DNA of 64,000 nt from Sphingorhabdus sp. (lineage in GTDB: Bacteria > Pseudomonadota > Alphaproteobacteria > Sphingomonadales > Sphingomonadaceae): the NCBI RefSeq assembly GCF_023910635.1, contig NZ_JAAVVZ010000015.1, positions 1 to 64,000 of the forward strand, written 5' to 3'. Both the position numbers and the translations under genes were made by a program. Below, piece after piece: positions 8,169-17,903 of this stretch; position 1 is the stretch's first letter, and each line of letters opens with the position of its first letter. Below the pieces are notes generated by a model, which was given only the letters and a program-made list of their open reading frames with translations, ran no database searches and had not been told where the DNA came from.

Positions 8169-9437
8169 ATGAACGAAAAACGCATCCTCCTCATCGTCAC
8201 TGGCGGCATTGCGGCGTATAAGTCGCTTGAACTTGTCCGCTTGCTCAAGCGCCAAGGCCTATCCCTGCGCGCGGTCATGACTCAAAGCGCGACTGAGTTC
8301 GTGACGCCCTTGTCGATGTCGGTAATGACCGAAGACCAAGTATATGGTCATATGTTCGACCTGAAGGAAGAAAGCGAGATTGGGCATATCCAGTTGAGCC
8401 GTCAGGCCGACTTGGTCGTAATCTGCCCCGCCACGGCCAACATCTTAGCCAAGATGGCGGCCGGCATATCCGACGACCTCGCGACCACCATATTGCTGGC
8501 GACCGATAAGCCAGTGCTTGCCGTTCCTGCGATGAACGTCCGCATGTGGAACCATCCGGCAACGCAGCGGAATTTGGCGCAATTGCAGGCCGATGGCGTC
8601 CACATCATGAACCCTGATGAAGGCGCAATGGCGTGCGGCGAATTTGGCCCCGGACGCTTGCCGGAGCCACCCGCCGTTGCCGAGCGGATTTGCGCGATGT
8701 TGGGGCATGATTTCGATATAATGCTGACATCGGGCCGTTCACCAACGACGGTCCCAAGCAACGCTGCGTTGACGGCGGAGCTGGCGCATCGGCCCTTGTC
8801 TGGCCAACGCATCCTGGTAACCGCTGGCCCAACGCATGAGGCGATTGACCCTGTACGCTATATCGCCAACCGCTCTTCGGGGCGTCAGGGCTTTGCCATT
8901 GCAGCAGCGGCCGCAGCCTTGGGCGCTGAGGTCACGCTCATTGCTGGTCCCGTTCATTTGGTGACCCCGCCCGGCGTCGCCCGAATAGATGTTGAAACCG
9001 CCATCGAAATGCAGGCGGAGGTGGAAAAAGCCTTACCCGTCGATGCCGCCATCCTAGTGGCGGCCGTTGCTGATTGGCGCGCGGTGCAAGCGCCTGAACA
9101 AAAAATCAAGAAAGACGGCGGCATTATCCCCGCGCTAAACTTAACCGAAAATCCCGATATCCTCGCCAGCCTCGCCAAGCATCCAAATCGACCCAAGCTG
9201 CTGATTGGTTTTGCGGCGGAGACAGAGAAGATTGTGGAACATGCGCAGGCAAAGCTCGCCAAAAAGGGTTGCGACTGGATCGTCGCCAATGACGTGTCCG
9301 GCGATGTTATGGGCGGCGCAAACAACGCGTTTCATATCGTTACCAAAGATGGCGTTGATAGCTGGCCCGAAAGCGCCAAGGACGTGATTGCCCGTAAATT
9401 GATGGAGAAGGTTGCCGATGCACTCGCAAAAGGTTGA
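8169..9437 (+). CDS. coaBC: Bifunctional phosphopantothenoylcysteine decarboxylase / phosphopantothenate-cysteine ligase
   Basis: CoaBC (Dfp), which joins cysteine to 4'-phosphopantothenate and decarboxylates the product in coenzyme A synthesis. It has 422 residues. The N-terminal FMN-binding CoaC half carries [21 protein letters not shown], and an active-site cysteine in [15 protein letters not shown]. The C-terminal CoaB half begins near [25 protein letters not shown]. The ATG at 8169 was chosen; a TTG 9 bases upstream is also in frame. It overlaps dut by 20 bases, so the two are coupled. Confidence 0.96.
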   Translation: MNEKRILLIVTGGIAAYKSLELVRLLKRQGLSLRAVMTQSATEFVTPLSMSVMTEDQVYGHMFDLKEESEIGHIQLSRQADLVVICPATANILAKMAAGISDDLATTILLATDKPVLAVPAMNVRMWNHPATQRNLAQLQADGVHIMNPDEGAMACGEFGPGRLPEPPAVAERICAMLGHDFDIMLTSGRSPTTVPSNAALTAELAHRPLSGQRILVTAGPTHEAIDPVRYIANRSSGRQGFAIAAAAAALGAEVTLIAGPVHLVTPPGVARIDVETAIEMQAEVEKALPVDAAILVAAVADWRAVQAPEQKIKKDGGIIPALNLTENPDILASLAKHPNRPKLLIGFAAETEKIVEHAQAKLAKKGCDWIVANDVSGDVMGGANNAFHIVTKDGVDSWPESAKDVIARKLMEKVADALAKG

Positions 9438-9867
9438 TATCCGCGTCAAGCGCCTAGATCACGGCGCTGGCCTGCCGTTGCCCGCATATGCAACATCAGG
9501 CGCGGCGGGCATGGACATTACCGCCGCCGAAAGCCTGACCTTGCGCCCCGGCAAACGCCACGCCGTTACAACCGGTTTCGCCTTTGCCATTCCCGATGGC
9601 TATGAAGTTCAAGTGCGCCCACGCTCTGGTCTTGCACTGAAACACGGCATTACGTGCCTCAACACACCCGGCACCATCGACAGCGATTATCGCGGCGAAG
9701 TGAAGGTCATTCTCGCAAATTTAGGCGACGAAGATTTCGTGATCAACATAGGCGACCGGATCGCGCAGATCGTTGTGGCACCGGTCACGCAAGGCATAAT
9801 GTTCGAAGTCGAAGCCCTTGACGATACCGAGCGGGGCACCGGAGGCTTTGGTTCCACTGGCGTATGA
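9418..9867 (+). CDS. dut: Deoxyuridine 5'-triphosphate nucleotidohydrolase (dUTPase)
   Basis: Trimeric dUTPase, hydrolysing dUTP to dUMP to keep uracil out of DNA and supply dTMP synthesis. It has 149 residues. The five family motifs are visible: [39 protein letters not shown] and the glycine-rich C-terminal [10 protein letters not shown] that closes over the active site. The start ATG at 9418 lies inside the end of coaBC. Its stop overlaps the next gene by four bases (ATGA type), continuing the operon. Confidence 0.96.
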   Translation: MHSQKVDIRVKRLDHGAGLPLPAYATSGAAGMDITAAESLTLRPGKRHAVTTGFAFAIPDGYEVQVRPRSGLALKHGITCLNTPGTIDSDYRGEVKVILANLGDEDFVINIGDRIAQIVVAPVTQGIMFEVEALDDTERGTGGFGSTGV

Positions 9868-10628
9868 CGCTCAGCGACCAACAGCTTGACCGTTACGCCC
9901 GGCATATTGTGCTGCGCGATATTGGCGGTGCGGGTCAGTCCAAATTGCTGTCGAGCCATGTGCTGCTGATCGGTGCGGGCGGCATTGGTTGCCCTGCCAT
10001 GCAATATCTGGCGGCGGCGGGCATAGGGACGATCAGCGTGGTTGATGATGATGTTGTGTCCTTGTCCAACCTCCAACGGCAAATTCTTTATAGTGACAGC
10101 GACATTGGCACGGCGAAGGTCGATGCCGCTGGCGCCGCCGTCGCGCGATTGAACCGGGATGTCACATTCCATGGCCGCAAGCAGCGTATTGACCGTTCCA
10201 CCTCAGCAGACATTCTGAAGGGCGTCGATGTCGTCATCGACGGTTGCGATAATTTCGCCACGCGCCTGATCGTCAACGATTTGTGCCTTGCCGCCAAAGT
10301 GCCGTTGGTCAGCGCCGCGATTGGCCAATTTCATGGACAGATTGGCACCTTTACCGGATGGCAAGCCGACGCGCCTTGCTATCGCTGCTTTGTCGGCGAC
10401 GCGCATGACCCCGATGATTGCGACGACTGCGCCACACAGGGCGTCCTGGGCGCGATGTGCGGTCTGATGGGATCATTTGCTGCTATGGAGGCCATACGTG
10501 CGCTGACCGGCTTTGGAGAGGCGCAGATGGGCAGGCTGCATTTGTTCGACGGCATCGCCCCGGCGATGCGGACTATCCGCTTGCCGAAAGACGCAGGGTG
10601 CAGGAGTTGCGGCGCTTTAACCGCTTAA
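9864..10628 (+). CDS. moeB: MoeB/ThiF-family adenylyltransferase
   Basis: An E1-like enzyme that adenylates the C-terminal glycine of a ubiquitin-fold sulfur carrier (MoaD or ThiS). It has 254 residues. Visible are the ATP-binding GAGGIGCP loop at about 38-45, the D-x-D/NLQRQ segment ([16 protein letters not shown]), and zinc-binding CxxC pairs: C-Y-R-C with CRSC close to the C-terminus. MoeB (molybdopterin) and ThiF (thiamine) cannot be told apart without the carrier gene nearby. The reading frame starts four bases inside dut and ends four bases into the convergent sirtuin gene. Confidence 0.85.
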   Translation: MTLSDQQLDRYARHIVLRDIGGAGQSKLLSSHVLLIGAGGIGCPAMQYLAAAGIGTISVVDDDVVSLSNLQRQILYSDSDIGTAKVDAAGAAVARLNRDVTFHGRKQRIDRSTSADILKGVDVVIDGCDNFATRLIVNDLCLAAKVPLVSAAIGQFHGQIGTFTGWQADAPCYRCFVGDAHDPDDCDDCATQGVLGAMCGLMGSFAAMEAIRALTGFGEAQMGRLHLFDGIAPAMRTIRLPKDAGCRSCGALTA

Positions 10629-11332
10629 CCGCCTAAAATTTCTGTCACCCACGCCGGCACCATTAATGTCGCAGGGCCATGCCGCGATTCTTCGAACCAT
10701 GATGTGCCGTGCGACGGTTCAAGGTTCAGTTCCAACGTTTTTATGCCCTTTTGCCGCGCCTCGCGGACAAGACCAGCAGCAGGATACACCGCGCCGGAGG
10801 TGCCAATGCTGACGAACAAATCCGCTTGGTTCAGCGCGTGGTAAATTTCGTCCATGCGATACGGCATTTCCCCAAACCAGACGATGTCCGGCCGCAACTG
10901 ACCCGAAATTCCGCAAGCAGGACAGGCTGGCCGGTCCATCAACGTCTCGCGCCAACGGTGGCGTGCATCACAGGCGTTGCACCACGCGTTCAAATGTTCA
11001 CCATGCATATGCAACAGGCGCTGTGTCCCTGCCCGTTCGTGCAGATCATCCACATTTTGCGTCACCAGCAGCAGATTGCCTGACCATGCCGCATCCAGCC
11101 TTGCGAGCGCATAATGCGCGGCATTTGGCTCCACCTGTTGAATACGTTCCCGGCGCATATCGTAAAAGCGCAGCACAAGATCGGGATCACGGGCGAAAGC
11201 TTCGGGCGTGGCCACATCCTCCACCTTATGCTGCTCCCACAACCCGCCTGCGCTGCGGAAGGTATCAATGCCGCTTTCGGCGCTGACGCCAGCGCCGGTT
11301 AGGATGACGATGTTTTTGATGTCTTGCCGCAC
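10625..11332 (-). CDS. cobB: NAD-dependent protein deacylase, sirtuin class III (CobB-like)
   Basis: A 235-residue Sir2-family enzyme that removes acyl groups from lysine using NAD. Motifs are GAGVSAESGIDTFR (NAD binding), TQNVDDLHERAG with catalytic His in MHGE, two zinc Cys pairs (CNAC and CPAC) and GTSGAVYPAAGL. The GTG at 11332 was chosen because it has a GAAGGAAAG ribosome binding site and puts the conserved NIVILTGAG a few residues in; upstream in-frame starts would run into the divergent dapB promoter. It converges on the MoeB gene with a four-base overlap. Its usual role is control of acetyl-CoA synthetase and other metabolic enzymes. Confidence 0.92.
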   Translation of the reverse strand: MRQDIKNIVILTGAGVSAESGIDTFRSAGGLWEQHKVEDVATPEAFARDPDLVLRFYDMRRERIQQVEPNAAHYALARLDAAWSGNLLLVTQNVDDLHERAGTQRLLHMHGEHLNAWCNACDARHRWRETLMDRPACPACGISGQLRPDIVWFGEMPYRMDEIYHALNQADLFVSIGTSGAVYPAAGLVREARQKGIKTLELNLEPSHGTSWFEESRHGPATLMVPAWVTEILGG

Positions 11333-11413
11333 ATGCTTTCCTTCATCGTAACCCAAAACTTGTTTCAGTTGCCTAATATAGTAAGACCCAGACATTAGGT
11401 CAGGGCAAGAAAT

Positions 11414-12139
11414 ATGAAAATTGGAATTATTGGCAGCCAAGGGCGCATGGGTCAGGCTTTGGTCGATGCGATTGCCGCCAACGGCCACGAACATGCAGGC
11501 GGCGTCGATAAGGATGGCGATCTTGCGGGGCTAATCGCTGCATCCGACGTTCTGGTCGATTTCTCGAGCCCGCACGGCCTTGAGGCCAGCCTCGACGCAT
11601 GCGTAGCTGCGGGCAAACCCATCATCATTGGCACGACGGGTTTGGAAGAGCGCCACCATTTCCTCATCGACGATGCCGCGCGCGACATTCCCATCTTGCA
11701 GACAGGCAATACGTCCTTGGGCGTGAATATGCTCGCCGCCTTGGTAGAACAAGCCGCGCGGCAGTTGGGCGCAGATTGGGACATCGAAATCCTAGAAATG
11801 CACCACAGGCACAAGGTGGACGCGCCATCGGGTACAGCCCTGCTGCTGGGCGAGGCCGCGGCAAAGGGCCGCGCGGTCAATTTGAAAGATCACAGCGAAC
11901 GGGGCCGCGACGGGATTATGGCCACACGCAAGTCCGGCCATATCGGCTTTGCATCCTTACGCGGCGGCAGCGTGGCTGGCGATCACACCGTCATTTTTGC
12001 GTCCGACAATGAACGCATCGAGCTTATCCATCGCGCCGAAAATCGCGCGATATTCGCTAGCGGCGCGGTGAAAGCTGCGGAGTGGCTGACACGGCAAAAG
12101 GCGGGCCGGTATGATATGCAAGAGGTTTTGGGCCTTTGA
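11414..12139 (+). CDS. dapB: 4-hydroxy-tetrahydrodipicolinate reductase
   Basis: DapB, the NAD(P)H-dependent reductase of lysine and diaminopimelate synthesis. It has 241 residues. The nucleotide-binding motif is GSQGRMGQ at about 8-15, and the substrate-binding signature is EMHHRHKVDAPSGTAL. Divergent from the sirtuin gene with about 80 bases between them. The stop codon overlaps the TTG start of nth, so the two genes are translationally coupled. Confidence 0.96.
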   Translation: MKIGIIGSQGRMGQALVDAIAANGHEHAGGVDKDGDLAGLIAASDVLVDFSSPHGLEASLDACVAAGKPIIIGTTGLEERHHFLIDDAARDIPILQTGNTSLGVNMLAALVEQAARQLGADWDIEILEMHHRHKVDAPSGTALLLGEAAAKGRAVNLKDHSERGRDGIMATRKSGHIGFASLRGGSVAGDHTVIFASDNERIELIHRAENRAIFASGAVKAAEWLTRQKAGRYDMQEVLGL

Positions 12140-12822
12140 AAAAAGAAGATATATTCGAATTTTATCGGCGCTTGGCGGAGGCCAATCCTGATCCGGAAAC
12201 AGAGCTGGCGTATGGCAATGCGTATCAGTTGCTTGTTGCGGTAACCTGTTCGGCGCAATCGACCGATGTGGGGGTGAACAAGGCGACGAAGGCTTTGTTC
12301 GAGGATGTAAAGACGCCCGCGCAAATGGTGGCGCTTGGGCTGGAGGGTTTGAAAGCGCATATTAAGACCATTGGGTTGTACAATAACAAGGCAAAGAACG
12401 TTATCGCTTTGTCGGAAATCCTCGTGCGCGATCATAATGGCGAAGTGCCCGCCGACCGTGATGCGTTGGAGGCTTTACCCGGCGTGGGGCGCAAGACCGC
12501 CAATGTGGTGATGAACACCGCGTTCGGCGCGGAAACCTTCGCCGTCGACACCCATATCTTCCGCGTCGGTAATCGCACAGGGATTGCGCCGGGAAAAACC
12601 GTGGTCGCGGTCGAAAAAGCGCTGGAGAAAAGCACGCCAAAGCCGTTCCGCATTGGCGCGCACCATTGGTTGATCTTGCATGGCCGCTACATCTGCAAGG
12701 CACGCACACCCGAATGCTGGCGCTGCGCCGTAGCTGACCTGTGCCGCTTCAAATCCAAAACCCCTGCGCCCAAAATCAAGTCAGCAAAAGTTCAGAATGA
12801 AATGGGTAAAGTTAAGCCATAA
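12136..12822 (+). CDS. nth: Endonuclease III
   Basis: Nth, a DNA glycosylase and AP lyase for oxidised pyrimidines. It has 228 residues from a TTG start that overlaps the dapB stop. Helix-hairpin-helix LPGVGRKTANVV with the catalytic Lys, catalytic Asp in VDTHIFRVGNR, and the [4Fe-4S] loop C-x6-C-x2-C-x5-C (CKARTPECWRCAVADLC) are all present. The last 25 or so residues are a basic, lysine-rich tail. Confidence 0.95.
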   Translation: MKKEDIFEFYRRLAEANPDPETELAYGNAYQLLVAVTCSAQSTDVGVNKATKALFEDVKTPAQMVALGLEGLKAHIKTIGLYNNKAKNVIALSEILVRDHNGEVPADRDALEALPGVGRKTANVVMNTAFGAETFAVDTHIFRVGNRTGIAPGKTVVAVEKALEKSTPKPFRIGAHHWLILHGRYICKARTPECWRCAVADLCRFKSKTPAPKIKSAKVQNEMGKVKP

Positions 12823-12837
12823 TGTGGGAGAAGTTTG

Positions 12838-13227
12838 ATGCGTAAAATGCTGTTAATCATTCCTGCGATTGCATTGCTGTCAGGCGGCGGTGCCGTTGCG
12901 ATTTCAAGCAAGAACGCACCTGAACCCGTTCGCGCAGTGGGCGAACCCAAAAATTGCGTCACGATATCGCAAATACGGTCAACGAAAGTCATTGATAGCC
13001 GTACCATCGAATTCCGCATGGTAGGCGGCAAAACCTATCGCAATGCCCTGCCCCAAAGCTGCCCCGGATTGAAGTTCGAAGACCGCTTTTCCTATCGAAC
13101 GTCACTCAACCAATTGTGCAGCGTCGACATCGTCCGCGTACTGCACGACCAAGGCGGGCAGCTTTACGAAGGCGCAGGCTGCGGCCTTGGCAAGTTTCAA
13201 ATGGTGGAGAAAGTAGCCGCTAATTAG
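12838..13227 (+). CDS. Secreted protein of unknown function (DUF6491-like)
   Basis: A 129-residue protein with a hydrophobic N-terminal signal (MLLIIPAIALLSGGGAVA) and a small cysteine-containing domain. Its layout, C-V-x-I-x-x-I-R, then FRMVGGKTYRNALPQSCPGL, then LCSVDIV, resembles DUF6491 proteins common in Sphingomonadales. The cysteines may form disulfides in the periplasm. No function is known. It lies 15 bases after nth and has its own GTGGGAGAAG ribosome binding site. Confidence 0.65.
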   Translation: MRKMLLIIPAIALLSGGGAVAISSKNAPEPVRAVGEPKNCVTISQIRSTKVIDSRTIEFRMVGGKTYRNALPQSCPGLKFEDRFSYRTSLNQLCSVDIVRVLHDQGGQLYEGAGCGLGKFQMVEKVAAN

Positions 13228-13247
13228 GTGATGAAGTGGCGCAGCAT

Positions 13248-13335
13248 CCGTCGCCCCAGCGCAGGCTGGGGCCTATCACGCCTGTCGATCTAACCAGACA
13301 CACGTAATGGGCACCAGCCTTCGCTGGTGCGACGG
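13248..13335. repeat. Dispersed palindromic repeat, copy 1
   Basis: A stem CGTCGCCCCAGCGCAGGCTG type palindrome paired with a second GCACCAGCC-ttc-GCTGGTGC palindrome about 60 bases on. The same unit, nearly identical, occurs inverted at 57245-57332. It is a REP/BIME-like intergenic repeat. Confidence 0.75.
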
Positions 13336-13399
13336 TGTTGTTTGCTGAAAGATTTGGTTAAGGAAATAAGGCATTTGTCACCGGAATTGTCCAAATCAC

Positions 13400-13572
13400 C
13401 CCTCCCCTTCAGGGGAGGGGAAGGGGGTGGGGTCTTTCGGCGTTGCGTAAACCTATCTACCCCACCCCAACCCCGTGGAGCCTCTCGGACCAGTCCTGGG
13501 GACTGGTCCCTCCACGCCTAAAGGGTAGGGGCTTAATTCCTCACCACGCACCGCCGCAAGGCAAAGGCGGCG
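13400..13572. repeat. Dispersed CCCCTCCCC / CGTTGCGTAA repeat
   Basis: A C-rich hairpin (CCCTCCCCTTC-AGGGGAGGGG) followed by a block from 13437 to about 13570 that recurs, inverted, at 19381-19500. Shared landmarks are TCGGCGTTGCGTAAA, CCCCGTGGAG, GGACTGGTCCC and AGGGG-CTTAATT. No coding potential was recognised. Confidence 0.7.
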
Positions 13573-13602
13573 GCGCGAATACCGCGCCGCACCTGCCCAA
13601 CC

Positions 13603-14391
13603 TTACTTCCCCGTCCAATTACCGGGCCGCTTCTCGACAAAAGCTGCCATGCCTTCCTTCTGATCTTCGGTACCAAACAACCCATGGAACAAGCGGCGTT
13701 CAAACAGTACGCCTTGCTGCAACGTCGTTTCAAACGCGGCGTTGACCATTTCCTTGCAGGCGATTGCAGCCAAGGGGGCCATCGCGGCGATTGCCGTGGC
13801 CGTCTTTATGGCTTCCTCGACCAGCTCTGCCGCAGGAACAACCTTGGCGACCAATCCTGAACGCTCAGCCTCTGCCGCGTCCATCATCCGGCCCGTCAGG
13901 CACATTTCCATCGCCTTGGCCTTACCAATCGCGCGGGTCAGGCGTTGTGAGCCGCCCATGCCGGGGGTGACAGCCAGCTTGATTTCCGGCTGACCAAATT
14001 TGGCATTGTCGCCCGCGATGATGAAATCGGCCATCATCGCAAGCTCACATCCACCGCCAAGCGCAAAGCCGTTTACGGCGGCGATCCAAGGCTTGCGGGT
14101 GGCGGTCACGCGGTCATAGCCTGCGAAGAAGTTTGAACCGTATATTTCGGCAAAGGACTGCGACGACATTTCTTTAATGTCCGCGCCTGCGGCAAAGGCC
14201 TTCTCGCTGCCCGTCAGGACCGCGCATCTTTGACTGTGGTCGGCGTCAAACGCCGCAAAGGCCGCGATAAGGTCAGCCAACACCTGGCTATTCAGCGCGT
14301 TCAACGCCTGAGGCCGATTGAGCGTCATCAGCGTTACCGCGCCGCGTTGTTCGACCAATATCGTTTCATATGTGGCGTTAATGCTGGTCAT
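13603..14391 (-). CDS. Enoyl-CoA hydratase
   Basis: A crotonase-fold enoyl-CoA hydratase of 262 residues, adding water across 2-enoyl-CoA. The oxyanion-hole segments are [11 protein letters not shown] and [13 protein letters not shown]. The catalytic glutamates lie in GGGCE and in the [20 protein letters not shown] segment. The start is the ATG at 14391, which overlaps the upstream TGA (ATGA) and has GGAAG at good spacing. It is the third gene of a coupled operon with an acyl-CoA dehydrogenase and a 3-hydroxyisobutyryl-CoA hydrolase, so its likely substrate is methacrylyl-CoA from valine. Confidence 0.93.
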   Translation of the reverse strand: MTSINATYETILVEQRGAVTLMTLNRPQALNALNSQVLADLIAAFAAFDADHSQRCAVLTGSEKAFAAGADIKEMSSQSFAEIYGSNFFAGYDRVTATRKPWIAAVNGFALGGGCELAMMADFIIAGDNAKFGQPEIKLAVTPGMGGSQRLTRAIGKAKAMEMCLTGRMMDAAEAERSGLVAKVVPAAELVEEAIKTATAIAAMAPLAAIACKEMVNAAFETTLQQGVLFERRLFHGLFGTEDQKEGMAAFVEKRPGNWTGK

Positions 14392-15437
14392 AATGGCTTC
14401 CATTCTTCCTGCGCCGGCAAGGCGGCAAAGATGTCGTCGATCAGGTCCTCAGTCACGCCTTCGGGCGTTGCCGGGTCCCATTTGGGTACATTATCCTTAT
14501 CGATGATGACGGCGCGCACGCCTTCGGCAAAATCGGGGCGGACAATCACGCGGCTGGCGATACGATATTCCATCGCCATATTCTCGGCAAAGTCGGTCAG
14601 GCGCGCGCTTTCGGCAAGCTGGCGCAATGCAACTTTACAGGTTTGCGGGCTTTTGGTCCGCAAGGTCGCCAACTCCTTCATCGCCCATTCGCTCTCATCA
14701 CCTTCAAGGCTGGCGAGGATGCCCTCAAATGCATTGGAGGCAAAATGGCGATTGATCTGAAACAGCATGTCCACGATCTTCGACGCGGGCGGCGTTTCAG
14801 ACACGGTGCCCAATATGCCGTCAAGGCGCTCGACATCTTCGCTCGCGATCCGCATTTTGGCTTCGGCTAGCGCGCTGCTCGGCACATAATGGGTGGCAAG
14901 GCCAAGCGCGAGGCAGCCTGCACCTGCAATACGCGACCCGGTCAACGCCAGAAACTGGCCCACGCGCCCCTCCAGCCGCGACAGATACCAACCGCCACCA
15001 ACATCGGGGAAGAGGCCAATACCCGTTTCGGGCATTGCAAATTTGGTGTTCTCGGTCCCCACGCGGAAACGCGCAGGCTGACTTATCCCAACGCCCCCGC
15101 CCATCGTAATGCCGTCCATGAACGCCACGACCGGCTTTGGGTAAGTGAACAATATATGGTTCAACTGATATTCGTCGTGGAAGAATTTCCGGCCGGAATC
15201 GCCATGATCATTAATCGCCGAATCGCGCAGGAAAGCGATGTCGCCGCCTGCGCAAAAGCCGCGTCCCTCTGCATGATCGATAATGACGCATTTCACCGCA
15301 TCATCGTCGCGCCACGCCAGCAACGCCTGCGTCATTGTGTGCACCATAGGCAGCGTCAGCGCATTCAACGCCGATGGCCGGTTCAGGCTTATGAAACCGG
15401 CATGACCTTCGATACGCGTCAAAATATCATCGGTCAT
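14388..15437 (-). CDS. 3-hydroxyisobutyryl-CoA hydrolase / enoyl-CoA hydratase-like
   Basis: A 349-residue crotonase-family protein of the HIBCH type, which frees 3-hydroxyisobutyrate from its CoA ester in valine catabolism. Support: [16 protein letters not shown], the [11 protein letters not shown] oxyanion region, [21 protein letters not shown] (the HIBCH-type signature), and the extra C-terminal domain with the [12 protein letters not shown] and [14 protein letters not shown] segments. It overlaps both neighbours by four bases, which makes a tight operon. Confidence 0.93.
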   Translation of the reverse strand: MTDDILTRIEGHAGFISLNRPSALNALTLPMVHTMTQALLAWRDDDAVKCVIIDHAEGRGFCAGGDIAFLRDSAINDHGDSGRKFFHDEYQLNHILFTYPKPVVAFMDGITMGGGVGISQPARFRVGTENTKFAMPETGIGLFPDVGGGWYLSRLEGRVGQFLALTGSRIAGAGCLALGLATHYVPSSALAEAKMRIASEDVERLDGILGTVSETPPASKIVDMLFQINRHFASNAFEGILASLEGDESEWAMKELATLRTKSPQTCKVALRQLAESARLTDFAENMAMEYRIASRVIVRPDFAEGVRAVIIDKDNVPKWDPATPEGVTEDLIDDIFAALPAQEEWKPL

Positions 15438-16579
15438 TGCCTTAGCAAATCCCGGCCAATGATCATGCGCATGACCTGATTGGTCCCTTCCAGAATCGAA
15501 TGCACGCGCAGGTCGCGCCAGAAACGCTCAATGGGATAATCACGTAAGTATCCATAGCCGCCAAATAATTGCAGCGCCTGATTGACAATCTCACTGCCGC
15601 TGTCGGTCGACAGGCGCTTGGCCATCGCCGAAAAGCGGGATTTGTCAGGGGCGTTCGCGGTGACCTTGGCCGCAGCGATGTAGAGCAAAGCCCGCGCGGC
15701 CTCCAAATCGGTTGCCATATCGGCGAGCATGAACTGCGTATTTTGAAATTCGGAAACGGGCTGACCAAATTGCTGACGCTCTTTGGTATATGCTATCGAT
15801 TCATCCAGACACCGCTGCGCGCCGCCCAGCGAACAAGCGCCAATGTTCAACCGTCCGCCGTCCAAGCCCATCATCGCAAAGCGGAAGCCATCGCCCTCTG
15901 CGCCAACGCGATTGGCCACGGGCACGCGGCAATCTTCGAAAATCACTTGCGCGGTTGGCGAGGCATTCCAGCCAAGCTTTTTCTCAGGCGCGCCAAAGCT
16001 AAGCCCCGCTGTGTCCTTGTCGACGACAAGGCAACTAATGCCCTTTGCTTTCTCATCGCCCGTGCGGACCATCACGACATAAACGTCATTATAGCCAGCG
16101 CCCGAGATAAACTGCTTCGTGCCATTCAGCACATAATGATCGCCATCGCGCCGCGCGCTGGTTTTCAGCGCCGCAGCATCAGACCCGCTGCCAGGTTCCG
16201 TGAGGCAATAGCTTGCAATTTTCTCCATCGGCACAAGCTCGGGCAAATAACGCCCCTTCAACTCTGCATTGCCGAAGCAATCAATCATCCACGCGGCCAT
16301 ATTATGAATGGAAATAAATGCGCTGGTGGTGGGGCAGCCATAAGCCATCGCCTCCATGATCAACGCCGCCTCCAACCGGCCAAGGCCCGTGCCGCCCGAT
16401 TCTTCGGAGACGTAAATCGCGCCAAAGCCAAGCGCGCCTGCCGCTTTCCACACATCTACCGGATAATGCGACTTTTCATCCCATTCGGCGGCAAAAGGCG
16501 TGATCGCGTCTGCGGTGAACTTGCGCGCCATGTCCTGTATGGCGACTTGATCGTCGGTGAGTTCAAACTGGTTTTGCAT
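15434..16579 (-). CDS. Acyl-CoA dehydrogenase (isobutyryl-CoA dehydrogenase type)
   Basis: A 381-residue FAD-dependent acyl-CoA dehydrogenase. It shows YCLTEPGSGSDAAALKT (flavin and substrate contact), the central beta domain, the RQQFGQPVSEFQNTQFMLADMAT segment, and the C-terminal LFGGYGYLRDYPIERFWRDLRVHSILEGTNQVMR with the catalytic Glu in EGTNQ. Operon partners HIBCH and enoyl-CoA hydratase point to isobutyryl-CoA (valine) as substrate. It is the first gene of the operon, and its 5' side borders a copy of the AGGGTCAGGACC element. Confidence 0.94.
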   Translation of the reverse strand: MQNQFELTDDQVAIQDMARKFTADAITPFAAEWDEKSHYPVDVWKAAGALGFGAIYVSEESGGTGLGRLEAALIMEAMAYGCPTTSAFISIHNMAAWMIDCFGNAELKGRYLPELVPMEKIASYCLTEPGSGSDAAALKTSARRDGDHYVLNGTKQFISGAGYNDVYVVMVRTGDEKAKGISCLVVDKDTAGLSFGAPEKKLGWNASPTAQVIFEDCRVPVANRVGAEGDGFRFAMMGLDGGRLNIGACSLGGAQRCLDESIAYTKERQQFGQPVSEFQNTQFMLADMATDLEAARALLYIAAAKVTANAPDKSRFSAMAKRLSTDSGSEIVNQALQLFGGYGYLRDYPIERFWRDLRVHSILEGTNQVMRMIIGRDLLRQ

Positions 16580-16620
16580 AAAGTCGCCGTAGCATCAACG
16601 TCTTGAGTTATCCAGCCATT

Positions 16621-16772
16621 AGGGTCAGGACCACTTAAATCCACCGTCGCGGTTTGAGGCCATTTTGTTCAGTGCAAGGCGCAGAAGCTTGGGCTTAGTG
16701 GTTCTAAGTCAAGCTTTGCCAAAGCAGTTATAGACAATATGGGCCAAATCCGACGGACGCTAAAATGGCTTT
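16621..16772. repeat. AGGGTCAGGACC element, one end only (copy C)
   Basis: Starts with AGGGTCAGGACCACTTAAATCCACC and continues through the GGTTTGAGGCCATTTTGTTCAG and CTTAGTGGTTCTAAG modules shared with copies A, E and F, to about the AAAATGGCTTTAATC segment. The right terminal repeat is absent. It lies between the acyl-CoA dehydrogenase promoter and tRNA-Arg. Confidence 0.8.
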
Positions 16773-16858
16773 AATCTGGCAAGCAAGCGCGCAAATAAAA
16801 ACGGAGCCCAAAAAAAACTTGGCGCAACCGCATCATGCCTGCTAACCGAACGCGACCC

Positions 16859-16935
16859 GCACCCATAGCTCAGCTGGATAGAGCGCTGCCCTCCGAAGGC
16901 AGAGGCCAGAGGTTCGAATCCTCTTGGGTGCGCCA
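16859..16935 (+). tRNA. tRNA-Arg (anticodon CCG)
   Basis: A 77-base tRNA with encoded CCA (16933-16935). The acceptor stem is GCACCCA pairing with TGGGTGC. The D-loop contains AGCTCAGCTGGATAGAG. The anticodon stem is CTGCC/GGCAG around loop CTCCGAA, which gives anticodon CCG (codon CGG, Arg). The T-arm contains GGTTCGAATCC. A degenerate copy of its 3' half occurs at 29371-29418, so the gene may have served as an integration site. Confidence 0.95.
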
Positions 16936-17036
16936 GCTGCCCCAAATTTCCCAAAATCACGGCACGATTGCCACTTTGGCACAACGACGTTTGACCGGTT
17001 GTCCGGAGGGCAAAGTTTTAGCATCGCCGAACGGTA

Positions 17037-17903
17037 TCATTTGGCCGCATTGAGCCTTACGCAGCTTGGCGCGAGCAAGGCCCAGATGTCTTCGAGGACG
17101 TCGGCGAAGGCTGGCACCGGGAGTTCGAGCGATTCCACATAGGCGCGCCAGCGTTGCTGTGCGGCTGCGTCCTCGGCCATCGCTACCGACAATCCGCTTG
17201 GCCGTTCCTTTGGGACATGCGTTGTCCGTCGCCCGAAGGTGGCAGCAATGGCGGTATCGAGCGCTTGGTCGTCGATCGGCAGGGCTTTGGGAATCGCCCA
17301 CAGATCGTAAAAGTCCTTCATCCGGCCATTGGCGAGACCGAGCGCAACCATGGCCTGGAATTTCTCGGCGATAACCTGTGCGGGCGGATAAGTGCGGATG
17401 CTGGGCCGTTCCATGTCGAGGAGTGACGGATAGTCTACGGTCTGGCTGGCATCGGCGAGCGCATCGCCGAAGGCGATATCGAGCGTTACCGGAATACGCG
17501 CCCGTTCGAGGTAGGCAATGGTTTTGAGCCTGATGCCGTCATATTCCGCTTCCTCGCGGATGGTCGTCGCCGCGAGTGCGCCAATGTCGAAGTCGAGCCC
17601 GTCTTCGCTGGTAATCGCCATGATTTCGGCAAAGATGGCCTTGATCGTTTCGACGTCGGCCTCGCCGAAGCCCATAAAATCGGCGTCGCGCGTTTCGCGA
17701 TTGTCATGGTCGAGCCACTGCGTGACCAGCATCCCACCTTTGAGGATATAATTTTCGCGATGGGCTGACTGCGACAACCGGAATAGCAGCCGTTCGAGTG
17801 CAAAGCGCACCAGCAATATGTCGAAACCACGACCCTGCGCGCGTGCCATATTGAGCAGCCGCTGTTTGACCGAGGCAGCAATATTTTTCGGCGCGTCAGC
17901 CAT
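17037..17903 (-). CDS. abiEii: AbiEii-type nucleotidyltransferase toxin
   Basis: A 288-residue protein of the AbiEii/AbiGii toxin family, type IV toxin-antitoxin or abortive-infection nucleotidyltransferases. The nucleotidyltransferase core shows GG at 56-57 (LKGGMLVTQW) and the acidic pair in RETRDADF (D73, D75), which binds metal and NTP. Later conserved segments are VIAEKFQAMV and RMKDFYDLW. It overlaps the upstream AbiEi gene by eight bases. Characterised relatives transfer nucleotides onto tRNA acceptor ends or otherwise stop growth upon phage infection; the target here is unknown. Confidence 0.9.
   Translation of the reverse strand: MADAPKNIAASVKQRLLNMARAQGRGFDILLVRFALERLLFRLSQSAHRENYILKGGMLVTQWLDHDNRETRDADFMGFGEADVETIKAIFAEIMAITSEDGLDFDIGALAATTIREEAEYDGIRLKTIAYLERARIPVTLDIAFGDALADASQTVDYPSLLDMERPSIRTYPPAQVIAEKFQAMVALGLANGRMKDFYDLWAIPKALPIDDQALDTAIAATFGRRTTHVPKERPSGLSVAMAEDAAAQQRWRAYVESLELPVPAFADVLEDIWALLAPSCVRLNAAK

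Noticed and set aside
13400-13430. C-rich hairpin CCCCTCCCC-TTC-AGGGGAGGGG as a terminator
   Set aside because: It lacks a following T-run on either strand and belongs to a dispersed repeat, so I list it only as a repeat.
14230-14760. Plus-strand frame of 176 codons across the enoyl-CoA hydratase and hydrolase genes
   Set aside because: It is antisense to two well-supported coupled genes; its sequence is low-complexity, rich in Arg and Ser, with no motif.
15569-16606. Long plus-strand frame of 345 codons
   Set aside because: It lies wholly opposite the acyl-CoA dehydrogenase gene. Long antisense frames are expected with this codon usage.
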